Below are positions 40,029 to 50,882 of a stretch of 54,026 nucleotides of DNA, one piece after another (within the stretch, counting starts at the first letter, position 1; each line of letters begins with the position of its first letter). The notes under the pieces were generated by a model. It worked only from the letters and a program-made list of their open reading frames with translations. It was not told the DNA's origin and did not search any database. The position numbers and the translations under genes were made by a program. Location: assembly GCA_021774265.1 (NCBI GenBank), contig JAJFJG010000100.1, forward strand, positions 1-54,026, in the 5' to 3' direction. This DNA comes from Nitrosomonas sp. GTDB taxonomy: Bacteria; Pseudomonadota; Gammaproteobacteria; Burkholderiales; Nitrosomonadaceae.

Positions 40029-41147
40029 CTATAGCAAAACGAGATTATTTCTGTGGATTAACTCAGGTTCATCAACATAACCAAGAATTGCCTCAATGTC
40101 ACTACTAGTACGACGCATAATTTTCTTAGTCTCAGCAGCGCTATAATTAATCAGGCCACGTGCAATTTCTTTGCCATTGACATCAAAGCACGCCACCGTC
40201 TCTCCGCGCTCAAAATTACCACTAACTTGTGTGACCCCGATGGACAGCAAGCTTTTCCCATCTAACTTTAATGCTGTTACCGCACCCTCATCCAGGATGA
40301 CGCGCCCTCTCACTTGCAAATAATCGGCCAGCCATTGTTTACGCGCAGCCAATACGGGAACCTTTGCCAATAATCGAGTACCAATTGCTTCGCCTTGGGC
40401 GAGACGAACCAACACATCAGCTTCATGCCCTGATGCAATAACCGTATGCGCACCACTACGTGCGGCACGTTTGGCCGCAATTACTTTACTTTTCATGCCT
40501 CCGCTACCAATATCACTACCTACGCCCCCGGCCATTTTTTCAATTTCCGGGTCACCAGCACTGGCTTCATTGATAAATGTTGCGTCGGTATTTTTACGTG
40601 GATCACTAGTATACAAACCCGTTTGATCAGTCAGTATCACTAATACATCCGCCTCAATCAGGTTTGTAACCAATGCCGCCAGGGTATCGTTATCACCAAA
40701 GCGTAATTCTTCGATAGCGACCGTATCATTCTCGTTAATTATGGGGATAATATTTAGCTTTAAGAGCGTGTTCAGTGTCGAGCGTGCATTAAGATAACGC
40801 TTACGATTTGACAAGTCTTCGTGGGTTAAAAGTACTTGCGCATTTTGCAACTGATGTTTGCAAAAGCAAGACGCATAGGCTTGCGCCAACCCCATCTGCC
40901 CAACGGCAGCCGCCGCTTGTAGTTCATACAACGCGGTGGGGCGTTTTTCCCAATTTAAACGCTGCATCCCTTCCGCAATCGCGCCTGATGAAACCAGTAC
41001 AATCTCCTTACCCATCTGTTTAAGCTTGGAGATCTGCGCCGCCCACAACGCAAGTGCGTCATGATCAAGCCCTTTACCCTGGTTTGTCACCAGACTACTG
41101 CCAACTTTAATTACTAAGCGTCGCGATTGTTTTATGATGGATTGCAT
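40029..41147 (-). CDS. proB: Glutamate 5-kinase
   Basis: First enzyme of proline synthesis, making gamma-glutamyl phosphate from glutamate and ATP. The amino-acid-kinase fold covers residues 8-260 with [41 protein letters not shown] and [17 protein letters not shown]. The C-terminal PUA domain is at about 275-350. At 372 residues it has the normal length for the PUA-containing form. It follows obgE by 23 bases, a common order in proteobacteria. proA is not present here. Confidence 0.95.
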   Translation of the reverse strand: MQSIIKQSRRLVIKVGSSLVTNQGKGLDHDALALWAAQISKLKQMGKEIVLVSSGAIAEGMQRLNWEKRPTALYELQAAAAVGQMGLAQAYASCFCKHQLQNAQVLLTHEDLSNRKRYLNARSTLNTLLKLNIIPIINENDTVAIEELRFGDNDTLAALVTNLIEADVLVILTDQTGLYTSDPRKNTDATFINEASAGDPEIEKMAGGVGSDIGSGGMKSKVIAAKRAARSGAHTVIASGHEADVLVRLAQGEAIGTRLLAKVPVLAARKQWLADYLQVRGRVILDEGAVTALKLDGKSLLSIGVTQVSGNFERGETVACFDVNGKEIARGLINYSAAETKKIMRRTSSDIEAILGYVDEPELIHRNNLVLL

Positions 41148-41170
41148 GGCGTTATAACGGGAAAATGGAA

Positions 41171-42250
<1,080 letters not shown>

Positions 42251-42465
42251 CTATTATTTATAGCTATCAATCGTTAAAGAAACGTGAAATAACTCCTGAA
42301 CCAAGGTCTGACAACTAAAATTGTTCACATTATTGTCGCAAATATTGGTAATAACTGGCCATCACCTACAATTTGCAACTCAACTTGAAAGATTTTATCT
42401 CAACATTCATTTGGTCCAGATTTAACCAATGCTCCTTAGGGAAGCACCGATTAATCCAATTTAGA

Positions 42466-42500
42466 AAATAAAAAAAGCCCCATCGTATCGGACGGGGCTT
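42466..42500 (-). terminator. Terminator downstream of rpmA
   Basis: On the minus strand AAAGCCCC pairs with GGGGCTTT around a 12-base loop and is followed by a run of T. It lies about 50 bases past the rpmA stop, splitting rplU-rpmA from obgE-proB. Confidence 0.85.
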
Positions 42501-42549
42501 TCTAATGAAATCAATAGTCATTAACCATCTAAAAAAATTTAGCAAAAAT

Positions 42550-42807
42550 TTAAGCTGGGACAATACTCACTGTCTTGCGTTTAAAGAGGCCTTTAACGCT
42601 AAAAGCTACTGTGCCCGTGGTTTTAGCAAATAACGTGTGATCTTTACCCATGCCAACATTTTCACCCGGATGAACTTGAGTGCCACGTTGACGAATAATG
42701 ATACTACCTGCTGGAATTAATTCACCTCCGTAACGTTTCACACCTAATCGTTTAGATTGTGAGTCTCGGCCGTTTCTTGAACTACCACCTGCTTTTTTAT
42801 GTGCCAT
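42550..42807 (-). CDS. rpmA: 50S ribosomal protein L27
   Basis: An 85-residue L27 whose N-terminal tail reaches the peptidyl transferase centre. It starts [28 protein letters not shown], the L27 signature, and continues [28 protein letters not shown]. No cleavable N-terminal extension of the Firmicutes type is present. It follows rplU by 12 bases. Confidence 0.98.
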   Translation of the reverse strand: MAHKKAGGSSRNGRDSQSKRLGVKRYGGELIPAGSIIIRQRGTQVHPGENVGMGKDHTLFAKTTGTVAFSVKGLFKRKTVSIVPA

Positions 42808-42819
42808 TACAAATACTCC

Positions 42820-43131
42820 TTATGCTGAAATACCAGTAATCTGGATCTCAGTGTAATTCTGACGATGTCCTTGATGTTTTTGGTAATGCTTACGACGGCG
42901 CATTTTAAAAATGCGCACTTTGTCGTGGCGACCTTGGCTAAGCACTGTTGCACTAACAGTAGCGCCTTCTACAAGCGGCTTGCCCATCGAAACATTATCA
43001 CCATCAGCAACCATTAAGACTTGGTCGATCACGAGATCGCTACCACTCTCAACAACTAACTGCTCTACTTTTAATTTCTCACCAACTTGAATACGATATT
43101 GCTTACCGCCAGTTTTTATGACCGCGTACAT
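42820..43131 (-). CDS. rplU: 50S ribosomal protein L21
   Basis: A 103-residue L21 starting [20 protein letters not shown], with the C-terminal signature [23 protein letters not shown]. An in-frame ATG seven codons upstream (43152) would add MLWGQIK, which homologues lack, so I use 43131. It is the promoter-proximal gene of rplU-rpmA and diverges from ispB across about 150 bases. Confidence 0.97.
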   Translation of the reverse strand: MYAVIKTGGKQYRIQVGEKLKVEQLVVESGSDLVIDQVLMVADGDNVSMGKPLVEGATVSATVLSQGRHDKVRIFKMRRRKHYQKHQGHRQNYTEIQITGISA

Positions 43132-43283
43132 TTTTATTTGACCCCATAACATCTCTTTTACAGAACCGAGAATTATACATAATCAATCTCGTTTTGTGCG
43201 AAAATATTGCGTTGCTTTTATCTTTATACTTAACACTTGGGTGTTTACATTTCTAACATAACGTTTTCTTCAAGGTAATTTTT

Positions 43284-44252
43284 GTGTCAATCGAACAAAT
43301 CAGGAGCTTTATTGCTCAGGACATGAACGACGTGAATGATGTCATTCGAGACAAACTCCACTCCCACGTCGCACTCATACGACAAATCAGTAATTACATC
43401 ATTAATAGCGGTGGCAAACGTTTACGACCAGCATTGGTTATATTATCAGCCGGCGCCTTTAATTATCAGGGCAAATATCACCACAATCTCGCTGCTGTTG
43501 TCGAGTTTATTCATACCGCAACATTGCTACACGACGATGTTGTTGATGAATCAGAATTGCGTCGCAACAAAGAAACCGCAAACGCCTTATTTGGCAATGC
43601 GGCTAGCGTGTTAGTAGGTGATTTTTTATATTCCCGCGCTTTTCAAATGATGGTAGAAGTCGACAACATGCGTGTCATGCAGGTACTAGCAGATGCCACT
43701 AACACCATCGCCGAAGGTGAGGTATTACAGCTACTCAACTGCAAAGACCCGGATGTTGATGAAGAGAATTATTTGCAAGTGATTCGCTTCAAAACTGCAA
43801 AGCTATTTGAGGCAGCAACACGATTGGGCGCCATTTTAGGTAATGCAACACCTGAAGAAGAAGAAGCACTAGCCATTTATGGCATGCATCTGGGCACCGC
43901 ATTTCAATTAATCGACGATCTACTAGATTACTCAGGCGACAATCAAGATACTGGCAAAAACTTGGGTGATGACCTAGCGGAAGGCAAGCCAACATTACCG
44001 TTGATTTATGCCATGAGAGCAGGTACTGAGGCACAAGCAGATATTATTCGCAGAGCCATCGTTGAAAGTGGAAAGGATGGATTTCAGCCTGTTTTAGAGG
44101 TTATTCAACAAACAAACGCACTGGATTACGCCAAAAAATGCGCGCAAGCCGAGGCCGAAACCGCTTCTGCAGCTATTGCACTACTTCCTGACTCTGACAA
44201 TAAAAAATATATGCTGCAACTAGCCACATTCGCAGTAACTAGAAACCATTAA
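43284..44252 (+). CDS. ispB: Polyprenyl diphosphate synthase (octaprenyl type)
   Basis: Trans-isoprenyl chain-elongating enzyme that makes the ubiquinone side chain. The first Asp-rich motif is in LLHDDVVDESELRRNKETAN near residue 85, the second LIDDLLDYSGD near 212. Gly-Lys-Arg-Leu-Arg-Pro (SGGKRLRPALV) marks the IPP-binding entry. Translation starts at GTG (43284) behind AAGG. It has 322 residues. It pairs functionally with ubiE downstream, both needed for ubiquinone. Confidence 0.94.
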   Translation: MSIEQIRSFIAQDMNDVNDVIRDKLHSHVALIRQISNYIINSGGKRLRPALVILSAGAFNYQGKYHHNLAAVVEFIHTATLLHDDVVDESELRRNKETANALFGNAASVLVGDFLYSRAFQMMVEVDNMRVMQVLADATNTIAEGEVLQLLNCKDPDVDEENYLQVIRFKTAKLFEAATRLGAILGNATPEEEEALAIYGMHLGTAFQLIDDLLDYSGDNQDTGKNLGDDLAEGKPTLPLIYAMRAGTEAQADIIRRAIVESGKDGFQPVLEVIQQTNALDYAKKCAQAEAETASAAIALLPDSDNKKYMLQLATFAVTRNH

Positions 44253-44272
44253 CTTCCCGAAAAAATAATCAC

Positions 44273-44328
44273 CAGGGCTTTGTTAGGCATAACACATAAC
44301 GGGTTTCCGTTATGTTCAACAGCCCTGT
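44273..44328 (+). terminator. Nested hairpin between ispB and phoB
   Basis: An inner stem ACATAACGG/CCGTTATGT with loop GTTT is enclosed by CAGGGCT/AGCCCTG. It lies in the 78 bases between convergent ispB and phoB. A T-run is not clear, so the terminator role is likely but not proved. Confidence 0.55.
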
Positions 44329-44330
44329 AA

Positions 44331-45035
44331 CTACACCGGCTTCTCTTCAGACTCATCAGAGAAACGATAACCAGAACCCCTAACTGTCTGCACCAGCTTC
44401 TCCTTAGCTAAAACTTCCAATGCCTTGCGAAGCCGACGTATATGCACATCAACCGTGCGATCTTCTACAAACACATGATCCCCCCACACACGATCCAACA
44501 ATTGCCCACGTGTATATACCCGGCCTGCATGCGTCATCAGAAAATATAACAAACGAAACTCTGTTGGGCCCAAGGCAATCTCACAACCTTGTGCCATGGC
44601 GCGCCGCGTAGCTGGATCTAATCGCAAGCCATCACTTTTCAAAATTTCTTCCGACAACTCAGGCGTCCGACGCCTCAGCACCGCTTTAATTCGAGCGACC
44701 AATTCTCGCGGCGAAAAAGGCTTAGTGATGTAATCATCTGCGCCAACATCCAACCCTTGAATTTTGTCATTCTCTTCTGTGCGCGCAGTCAGCATAATAA
44801 TAGGGATCGTTTTAGTACGCGACTCACGACGCAAAACATTCGCAAACTCAATACCGCTCATCTGCGGCAGCATCCAATCAAGCAATACGAGATCAGGCAA
44901 CATCTCATTGATCATCTGCATCGCTTGTTCAGCACTCTCGGCTCGCAAAACGGCAAAACCTGCGCTCTTTAAATTAAAAGCAATCAACTCTTGAATTGCC
45001 GGCTCATCTTCTACAACTAATATTTTTGCTGCCAC
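44331..45035 (-). CDS. phoB: PhoB-type response regulator, no adjacent kinase
   Basis: OmpR-family regulator of 234 residues. The receiver has E9-D10, phosphorylation site D53 (LVLLDWMLPQMSG) and Lys in DDYITKPF. The winged-helix domain ends RTVDVHIRRLRKAL and VRGSGYRF. The sequence and length match PhoB, the activator of phosphate-starvation genes, and the LGPTEFRLLYFLM recognition region is typical. phoR usually follows phoB but here ispB converges on it, so the kinase must lie elsewhere. It is divergent from the DUF971 gene. Confidence 0.85.
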   Translation of the reverse strand: MAAKILVVEDEPAIQELIAFNLKSAGFAVLRAESAEQAMQMINEMLPDLVLLDWMLPQMSGIEFANVLRRESRTKTIPIIMLTARTEENDKIQGLDVGADDYITKPFSPRELVARIKAVLRRRTPELSEEILKSDGLRLDPATRRAMAQGCEIALGPTEFRLLYFLMTHAGRVYTRGQLLDRVWGDHVFVEDRTVDVHIRRLRKALEVLAKEKLVQTVRGSGYRFSDESEEKPV

Positions 45036-45110
45036 CTTCTTGCCCTTTTAAAATAGAAAGTCATTCGTTAATGGTTTATCATTACGCATTATTTTACTAG
45101 GGTTATCATC

Positions 45111-45500
45111 ATGGCAGGATTAAGTAAAGACAGCCCCACTCCAAAAGAAATCAAATTACATCAACAGTCCAAGGTATTAGACATTTCTTTTTCTGACGGC
45201 AAGTCATTCAAATTCACCTGCGAGTTTTTACGTGTTCATTCTCCATCAGCTGAAGTACGAGGCCATCATCCCGGGCAAGAAGTGCTACAAACAGGCAAAA
45301 AACATGTGAATATCGACCAAATCGAGCCAGTGGGAAATTATGCCATTCAATTTAACTTTAGTGACGGACACAACACCGGCATCTATTCTTGGGACTTACT
45401 CTATAACTTTGGCTTGCAACAAGATAAAATGTGGCAAAGTTATTTGCAACGGCTAGAACAAGCTGGAAAACACCGCGAACCCGATGGCACGACTGCCTAA
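45111..45500 (+). CDS. DUF971-domain protein
   Basis: A 129-residue protein of the DUF971/GBBH-like N-terminal domain family. The core is KVLDISFSDGKSFKFTCEFLRVHSPSAEVRGH and YAIQFNFSDGHNTGIYSWDLLYNFG. This small domain is found with gamma-butyrobetaine hydroxylase and some Fe-S assembly proteins and may bind metal or cofactors; its role as a free protein is unknown. It is encoded 34 bases before ubiE, a conserved pairing in proteobacteria. Confidence 0.88.
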   Translation: MAGLSKDSPTPKEIKLHQQSKVLDISFSDGKSFKFTCEFLRVHSPSAEVRGHHPGQEVLQTGKKHVNIDQIEPVGNYAIQFNFSDGHNTGIYSWDLLYNFGLQQDKMWQSYLQRLEQAGKHREPDGTTA

Positions 45501-45534
45501 TCCGTATTACACCACCTCTCTTTAAAAAAGCATC

Positions 45535-46269
45535 ATGACAAAAACTACACATTTTGGTTTCAATTCCGTTCCCGAAACAGAAAAAGCAGGTAAGGTCGCT
45601 GGCGTCTTTGACTCAGTAGCCGCACGCTACAACATCATGAACGACCTCATGTCAGTGGGTTTACATCGACTTTGGAAACGTTTCGCCATTGAAACCAGCG
45701 GCGTAAAAAAAGGCGATAAAGTCCTCGACATCGCCGGCGGCACGGCTGATTTAAGCGCTCTATTCCTCAAGCAAGTCGGCAAAAGCGGCGAAGTTTGGCT
45801 AACCGACATCAACAACGCCATGCTCTCCATTGGTCGTGATCGTCTGCTAAATGAGGGCACCTCCACCCCCACCACTCAATGCGACGCCGAAAAACTCCCC
45901 TTTCCAGACAACTACTTCAATTGCGTCAGCGTCGCCTTCGGCCTAAGAAACATGACCCACAAAGACGCCGCGCTAAAAGAAATGCTACGCGTTATCAAAC
46001 CAGGTAGCTCCGTCATTGTTCTGGAGTTCTCAAAAGTATGGGAACCTCTCAAACCCGTCTACGACACCTACTCATTCAAACTACTCCCTGCTATGGGAAA
46101 AATGATTACTAACGACTCAGAAAGCTATAAATACCTCGCTGAATCCATTCGTGTGCACCCTTCGCAAGAAGAACTAAAAGACCTCATGACAGAAGTCGGA
46201 TTTGAGCGTGTTGAGTATTTTAATATGACCGCCGGGATTGTGGCGTTGCATCGAGGGTATAAGTTTTAG
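45535..46269 (+). CDS. ubiE: Ubiquinone/menaquinone C-methyltransferase UbiE
   Basis: SAM-dependent methyltransferase for the C-methylation step of ubiquinone (and menaquinone) synthesis. It has 244 residues. The signature regions are [25 protein letters not shown] near residue 25, the SAM motif [11 protein letters not shown] near 65, and [24 protein letters not shown] near 130. It follows the DUF971 gene by 34 bases. ubiJ and ubiB, often next, are absent: accessory DNA begins immediately after it. Confidence 0.96.
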   Translation: MTKTTHFGFNSVPETEKAGKVAGVFDSVAARYNIMNDLMSVGLHRLWKRFAIETSGVKKGDKVLDIAGGTADLSALFLKQVGKSGEVWLTDINNAMLSIGRDRLLNEGTSTPTTQCDAEKLPFPDNYFNCVSVAFGLRNMTHKDAALKEMLRVIKPGSSVIVLEFSKVWEPLKPVYDTYSFKLLPAMGKMITNDSESYKYLAESIRVHPSQEELKDLMTEVGFERVEYFNMTAGIVALHRGYKF

Positions 46270-46335
46270 GTGTGCAACATAGATTGCAGATCATTGGATA
46301 CATAATGTCGTAAACATTACTTTGGACATCTCTAC

Positions 46336-46923
46336 TTGATGCAATCTGAACCATTCTCGATCTATCCGCATTACAGAGTGTTCTACACACTCAGCATCTC
46401 GTTTTGCACCACGTCAGCTGTTCGGTCTATTAAGTCTGTGTCCGACGTAATGGAACATTTGGGGTCGGCCGACAGCAAAGACCCACGGAAAGACATCGAC
46501 TCTCATACTATACTCGACGAACTTCAAAACATAATTGTTCAGGGCGCAGCTGTGTCCAGATATTTCTGGCCTTCAAACAGCACTCATGAAGCCAGAGGTC
46601 GAGAGTTACGTCAACAGCTCCAAGTGACTGAAAACAATCCACTCAAGTCCCGCGATCTACGGAACATGATCGAACACTTCGATGAAAAACTCGACCACTA
46701 TCTTGCCGAAGGAATAACGGGGAAAATCATTCCTCACTATTTTGGTCCTGAGAGCAAGAGCAGCGGGGTCCCGAAACACTTTTTTAGAGCCTACTTCGTC
46801 AATGTTGGAATCTTTGAAATACTGGGAAAACGCTATAAAATTGAACCTATCGCAAAAAAACTTTTACGGCTACACGAGCTGTCGTCTGCCAGCACGGTAG
46901 GTTGGGGTGAGCCAACAAAATAA
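46336..46923 (+). CDS. Protein of unknown function with an Rx4H motif (possible HEPN fold)
   Basis: A 195-residue, mostly helical protein that I do not recognise by family name. The stretch RDLRNMIEHFDEKLDHYLAEG contains Arg109-x4-His114 in an Arg-Asn-x3-His context, the motif of HEPN-fold ribonucleases and AbiU2-type proteins. The start at 46336 is the ORF limit; M38 (MEHLGSADSKDP) is an alternative. Neither start has a strong ribosome site. No nucleotidyltransferase partner (MNT) is adjacent. It begins 66 bases after ubiE, at the edge of the accessory region. Confidence 0.5.
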   Translation: MMQSEPFSIYPHYRVFYTLSISFCTTSAVRSIKSVSDVMEHLGSADSKDPRKDIDSHTILDELQNIIVQGAAVSRYFWPSNSTHEARGRELRQQLQVTENNPLKSRDLRNMIEHFDEKLDHYLAEGITGKIIPHYFGPESKSSGVPKHFFRAYFVNVGIFEILGKRYKIEPIAKKLLRLHELSSASTVGWGEPTK

Positions 46924-47321
46924 CTCAATAATCAGCCCACGTAAGATTCAATTGTCATTGCGCCAGACAAATACCGGCGCAATGCGCTTCGTTCATTGTC
47001 ACCCTACAAAATCACCTCACGTTTTTTCAGATCAAATAAAATTTATAAATCGCCTTTGATGACCATTTCAGGTTGCGAGTAGTTTAGTTCTGTGGCGATT
47101 TGTTCTAGCAGAGCCTAATCTCAACATTGCATGAGAGGAAACGGCAATTCCTTTAAAATCTTTTTGTCAACTCTATACCTATTATTGTAATTTTCATGCT
47201 GGACGATTCTCTCTGGCTTTGCGGGCTTCATACACCACTACTTTCGCGCAATGATGCCGTTTAGGGTAGCGGGCCCACCCCATTACTTCACATTTAAAAC
47301 TTAAATTCACCAATTTATTTT
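46924..47321. other. Intergenic with decayed coding traces
   Basis: About 400 bases. The minus strand encodes a short tail LLEQIATELNYSQPEMVIKGDL ending near 47042, which looks like the C-terminus of a lost gene. No complete gene, tRNA or terminator is evident. The stretch also carries one copy of a 36-bp dispersed repeat. Confidence 0.4.
47232..47267. repeat. Dispersed 36-bp repeat, copy 1
   Basis: Matches 53163-53198 at 31 of 36 positions in the same orientation (shared core ACACCACTACTTT, then ATGCCGTT and AGGGT). No product could be assigned to it. Confidence 0.6.
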
Positions 47322-48065
47322 CTAATTTGTTGGGGTATATTTACTAATATCTTCTGAAATAGCACGATACAAAGGCTGTAAAGTAGGGCGGATCTCATTG
47401 AGAGTCGCATCTAAGTCTATCAAGGATGGAAAACGTTCACCGTGGTGTTCAATTGAACTTCCGATAAATTTGATTTTGAACCCCATCTTTTGGAAATGAT
47501 TTGCTAAACGCTTTTCGGTCAGTATGAATAGGTCGTTGACTCCACTCAAGCGCGCCAAGTGAAAAATACCAAGACAGAGGGCAATTGGAATATATGGGAA
47601 ACGTGGTTGTTTTGAAGTGCCAAAATCCTGGTTTGATATATTAACAGCACGATTCATCTCCCCTTTACGTCTTCTATAGCTTGCTATCACAGCAAGGCGT
47701 GATGCTTCACCAAAACTATCTCGCGGTAACTTTGCTGGATCAATAATTGAGCGATCTAATGAAGTTGAACAGATTTCTTCAAAAGGTAATAGTTCATATG
47801 GGTTCTCAGGTTGAGGCCACATAAAACGAACGCAACCAATAAATTCATTTGTTTGAATGTTGCGAATTAGAAGATGTAACGCATGGGCGTCGTATTTATC
47901 AATTTCGAGCTTATTTGGTTTTGTTGGCTCAAAATTTAGATCCTCACAATAAACCTGGTGACGTATACTGTACACCTCCTCTTTTAGATCTATTGAGTAT
48001 GCAGGAACCATTTCAAAGTGTTGTTTAAATACGCTTCTTAGGTCAAGTTTCTCTGATAAAGCCAT
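47322..48065 (-). CDS. PEP-CTERM/exosortase-associated acyltransferase (FeeM-like GNAT)
   Basis: A 247-residue GNAT-fold acyltransferase of the N-acyl amino acid/homoserine lactone synthase-like group. Its hallmarks are VYSIRHQVYCEDLNFEP near residue 30 and YDAHALHLLIRN, IGCVRFMWP and EASRLAVIASYRRRKGE farther on. I chose the ATG at 48063-48065 because GGAG (48075-48078) precedes it; the frame is open 39 codons farther. Such proteins join acyl groups from acyl-ACP to amino acids or signal molecules, and this subgroup is common in PEP-CTERM bacteria. It stands about 850 bases from, and divergent to, the ThiF/nitroreductase pair, with an IS1595 remnant between them. Confidence 0.85.
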   Translation of the reverse strand: MALSEKLDLRSVFKQHFEMVPAYSIDLKEEVYSIRHQVYCEDLNFEPTKPNKLEIDKYDAHALHLLIRNIQTNEFIGCVRFMWPQPENPYELLPFEEICSTSLDRSIIDPAKLPRDSFGEASRLAVIASYRRRKGEMNRAVNISNQDFGTSKQPRFPYIPIALCLGIFHLARLSGVNDLFILTEKRLANHFQKMGFKIKFIGSSIEHHGERFPSLIDLDATLNEIRPTLQPLYRAISEDISKYTPTN

Positions 48066-48222
48066 AGTAGTTTTCTCCTTTACCACTTCAAAGAAATATT
48101 TATAGGTAGTCAAGATTTCAATGGTATAACACCTGACGAGAATTTTTATCTCACAGTATGAATAATCGGCCTTATTTTTCAAATATTTAATTCATCATTC
48201 ATATTGTCAATTCCTATTATCC

Positions 48223-48616
48223 CTAATATGCAGCTGATATTAAGAGATATCTCGGCATAGCCGGCGTACGGAGAGCTACCCGCGCTAATCTTGGCAACAT
48301 TTTCTACGGTCTATAGCGTCAATTGAAGCAACATTGAAACGTTGCCAGATATCTCTGCAAGTGATGCGCAGAAAGTTTATAAAACGTTCTATTCAGTGCT
48401 GTTTTTAGGTTTTTAAGGATCTGTTAACCCAATCAAAGACAGCTGTTTTATTTTCTTCGCGGTATTTCCAGTCACTAAAAAAATAATGGTTAAAGCTGGC
48501 CTTTTCACACCTCTGAAACACGATAGCTCATCCGATAAAACAGATGATCCTAGTCCCATATTTTTCTCCTCCCACTGCTTTATTTTATCCGCTCGAAAGC
48601 CCTTAATTACGCGCAA
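48223..48616 (-). pseudogene. IS1595-type transposase remnant
   Basis: The C-terminal part of an ISL/IS1595-type transposase. The frame ending near 48413 has VIKGFRADKIKQWEEKNMGLGSSVLSDELSCFRGV (the DDE-region motif SDxLxCF). Farther on, in another frame, come LKTALNRTFYKLSAHHLQRYLATFQCCFN, a stop, and then LPRLARVALRTPAMPRYLL, which is the family's C-terminal signature, ending at a stop at 48223-48225. The N-terminal zinc-finger half is missing. Frame changes and an internal stop show it is dead. Confidence 0.75.
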
Positions 48617-48916
48617 GTGTATATGAGCAACGCAACCAAATCATTTTGGATGCTATTTTCGATCATGGTTATACCAGCATGTTGTCCCGTTATCTTGTGA
48701 GGACACAATAAATTCCGTAGAACTGCTCTATCCAATATCAGCACGATGTTCTTGCCTTATTTCTCCACACACCCTAAAAAATCAAGCGTACCTAGAATAT
48801 CTAAGCTAATATAGAAAAATCAGGCCATTCTAATATTTGGATGTTTGCCACATTCATTCTTAGACATTAACGAAGAAAAGATCTTCTGTATGTAGAATCT
48901 TTGAGGAGAAGAACAG
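48617..48916. other. Intergenic upstream of the ThiF-like gene
   Basis: About 300 bases. The part next to 48917 should hold the promoter of the ThiF/nitroreductase pair; a GAGGAG ribosome site is present directly before the ATG. I see no clear operator. The AT-rich remainder may contain decayed IS1595-type sequence. Confidence 0.4.
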
Positions 48917-49795
48917 ATGGGAACTGTTTTTGATTATGATGTAGCTTTTTCACGCAACATAGGGTGGACTACTGAAAAGGAACAAGCACTTCTACGTAAT
49001 AAACGTGTTGCAATCGCTGGGATGGGCGGTGTTGGTGGCGTACATTTGCTCACCCTGGCAAGGTTAGGCATTGGTGCATTTAATATCGCTGATTTTGATA
49101 CCTTTGACATTGCGAACTTCAATCGGCAGGCGGGTGCAGTCATCTCTTCGCTAGGCAAGCCTAAGGTACAAGTGCTTGCAGATATGGCTCGGGATATTAA
49201 TTCGGAGCTTGATCTTCGGCAATTTCCGGAGGGTGTTAGTGAATCAAATTTAGATGATTTTCTTAAAGATGTTGATCTTTACGTAGACGGGCTTGATTTT
49301 TTTGCTTTTTCTGCTCGTCGCGCAACTTTCTCTGCGTGCCATCGATTAGGCATTCCTGCCGTTACGGCCGCACCAGTCGGGCTAGGAGCGGCGGTACTTG
49401 TATTCCTACCGAGTGGAATGACTTTCGAACAGTACTTTTGCCTTGATGGATGTGATGACGAAGAAATGGCAATTCGTTTTCTGTTGGGTTTATCACCAAA
49501 AAGATTGCAGCAAAGCTATCTTGTGGATCCATCCCGCATCAACCTTGCTAAACAGAAGGTTCCCTCAACCATAGCAGCCTGCCAGATTTGTGCAGGCGTT
49601 GCCGCAACAGAAGCATTCAAGATTCTGCTTAACAGGAATGGCGTGAACCCCGCCCCACGTGGCTATCATTTCGATGCATACAGCAATCGGCTGGTGACAA
49701 CCTGGCGTCCAGGCGGGAATCGGAACCTTCTGCAGCGCATCAATTTATGGATGCTTCGTAGGCAACTTGCTCGTATGAAAGTTTCAGGAGAATAA
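48917..49795 (+). CDS. ThiF/E1-like adenylyltransferase family protein
   Basis: A 292-residue E1-superfamily Rossmann protein. The nucleotide-binding glycine motif GMGGVGGVHLLTLARLGIG is near residue 35, followed by the FDTFDIANFNRQAGA region that positions ATP. The SDGLDFFAFSARR-like stretch (YVDGLDFFAFSARR) and a C-terminal CQICAGVAATEAFK motif follow. ThiF-type enzymes adenylate a C-terminal carboxylate of a small carrier or peptide. The classical adenylation signature is intact, but the second zinc CxxC pair is not obvious. It starts behind GAGGAG and its stop is one base before the nitroreductase gene, so they are coupled. The pair resembles the MoeY-type arrangement, in which ThiF and nitroreductase domains are fused. 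Confidence 0.85.
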   Translation: MGTVFDYDVAFSRNIGWTTEKEQALLRNKRVAIAGMGGVGGVHLLTLARLGIGAFNIADFDTFDIANFNRQAGAVISSLGKPKVQVLADMARDINSELDLRQFPEGVSESNLDDFLKDVDLYVDGLDFFAFSARRATFSACHRLGIPAVTAAPVGLGAAVLVFLPSGMTFEQYFCLDGCDDEEMAIRFLLGLSPKRLQQSYLVDPSRINLAKQKVPSTIAACQICAGVAATEAFKILLNRNGVNPAPRGYHFDAYSNRLVTTWRPGGNRNLLQRINLWMLRRQLARMKVSGE

Positions 49796-49796
49796 T

Positions 49797-50882
49797 ATGT
49801 CTGACCGCGATACCTTACTCAAAATTTTAGATCTTGCCCGTTGGGCACCAAGCGGCGATAATACACAGCCATGGCGTTTTGAAATTGTTGGAGATAACCA
49901 TATTGCGATTCACGGGCACGACACGCGTGAGTGGTGTGTGTATGATTTTGAAGGACGACCTAGCTTTATGGCCCATGGTGCACTTCTTGAAACACTTCGG
50001 ATTGCAGCGACAGCCTATAAGCTTCACGCATCTTGGTCACATCGAGCGGGGACACCTGACACAGCGCCTATTTACGATGTACACCTTGAAAACGATTCGA
50101 ACTTGAAGCCAGATCCATTGATTTCATCCATTGAAACACGTACTGTGCAGAGACGTCGAATGCAAACGACACCGCTAACAAGTAACCAGCGTGAGATACT
50201 GCGTGCTGCACCAGGGCCAGGCTACAACGTTGAAGTTACAGAATCTTTTGCCGATCGTCGAAAAATTGCTGGACTGCTTTGGAACAATGCCCACATTCGA
50301 CTGACCTGTCCAGAGGCTTATCAGGTGCATAAGCAAGTCATAGAATGGGGTGCGCGTTTCAGTGAAGATCGCATTCCGAGTCAAGCGGTGGGTGTGGATC
50401 CAATGACAGAGCGGTTGATGCACTGGGTGATGCAAAGTTGGGAGCGGCTCAATTTCTTCAACCAGTATCTGTTTGGCACTATTGCACCGCGCATACAGCT
50501 TGATTACCTTCCGGCTATTTTTTGTGCTGGGCATTTGTTTATAAGGGTGGAGAAGACACCGCAGACATTAATTGATTTTGTCGCGGCAGGTTGCGCAATG
50601 CAGCGAGTTTGGTTGACGTGTACGGCACAAGGACTTTATCTGCAACCGGAGATGACACCAATTATTTTTAATTGGTATGCAAGTACAGAAACTGTCGTCT
50701 CTCGCTTGAAGTCAGTCAATCAGGAAGTAAAAAAACTGGCAACACTTTTTAACTCACTCACTTCTGACTCTAAGCCGCTTGGCCATCCTGTTTTCTTGTG
50801 TCGCGTGGGAAACTCGACTGAGCCCAATTCTCGGTCGAAACGTTTAGCGTTGAAGGATCTAATGCAGCCCATTAATTCATAA
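49797..50882 (+). CDS. Nitroreductase-family flavoprotein
   Basis: A 361-residue protein of the FMN-dependent nitroreductase superfamily. The signature ILDLARWAPSGDNTQPWRFEIV is at residues 10-31, containing the Ser-Asn-Gln-Pro flavin/substrate motif. The domain ends with VAAGCAMQRVWLTCTAQGLYLQPEM near residue 260, the canonical C-terminal half. The C-terminal ~60 residues are extra. Related enzymes oxidise or reduce peptides, thiazolines and flavin-linked substrates. It is coupled to the ThiF-like gene (49795/49797) and may use the product of that enzyme. Confidence 0.85.
   Translation: MSDRDTLLKILDLARWAPSGDNTQPWRFEIVGDNHIAIHGHDTREWCVYDFEGRPSFMAHGALLETLRIAATAYKLHASWSHRAGTPDTAPIYDVHLENDSNLKPDPLISSIETRTVQRRRMQTTPLTSNQREILRAAPGPGYNVEVTESFADRRKIAGLLWNNAHIRLTCPEAYQVHKQVIEWGARFSEDRIPSQAVGVDPMTERLMHWVMQSWERLNFFNQYLFGTIAPRIQLDYLPAIFCAGHLFIRVEKTPQTLIDFVAAGCAMQRVWLTCTAQGLYLQPEMTPIIFNWYASTETVVSRLKSVNQEVKKLATLFNSLTSDSKPLGHPVFLCRVGNSTEPNSRSKRLALKDLMQPINS

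Noticed and set aside
48413..48616. 67-residue frame as a small gene
   Set aside because: It is the DDE-region fragment of the IS1595-type remnant.
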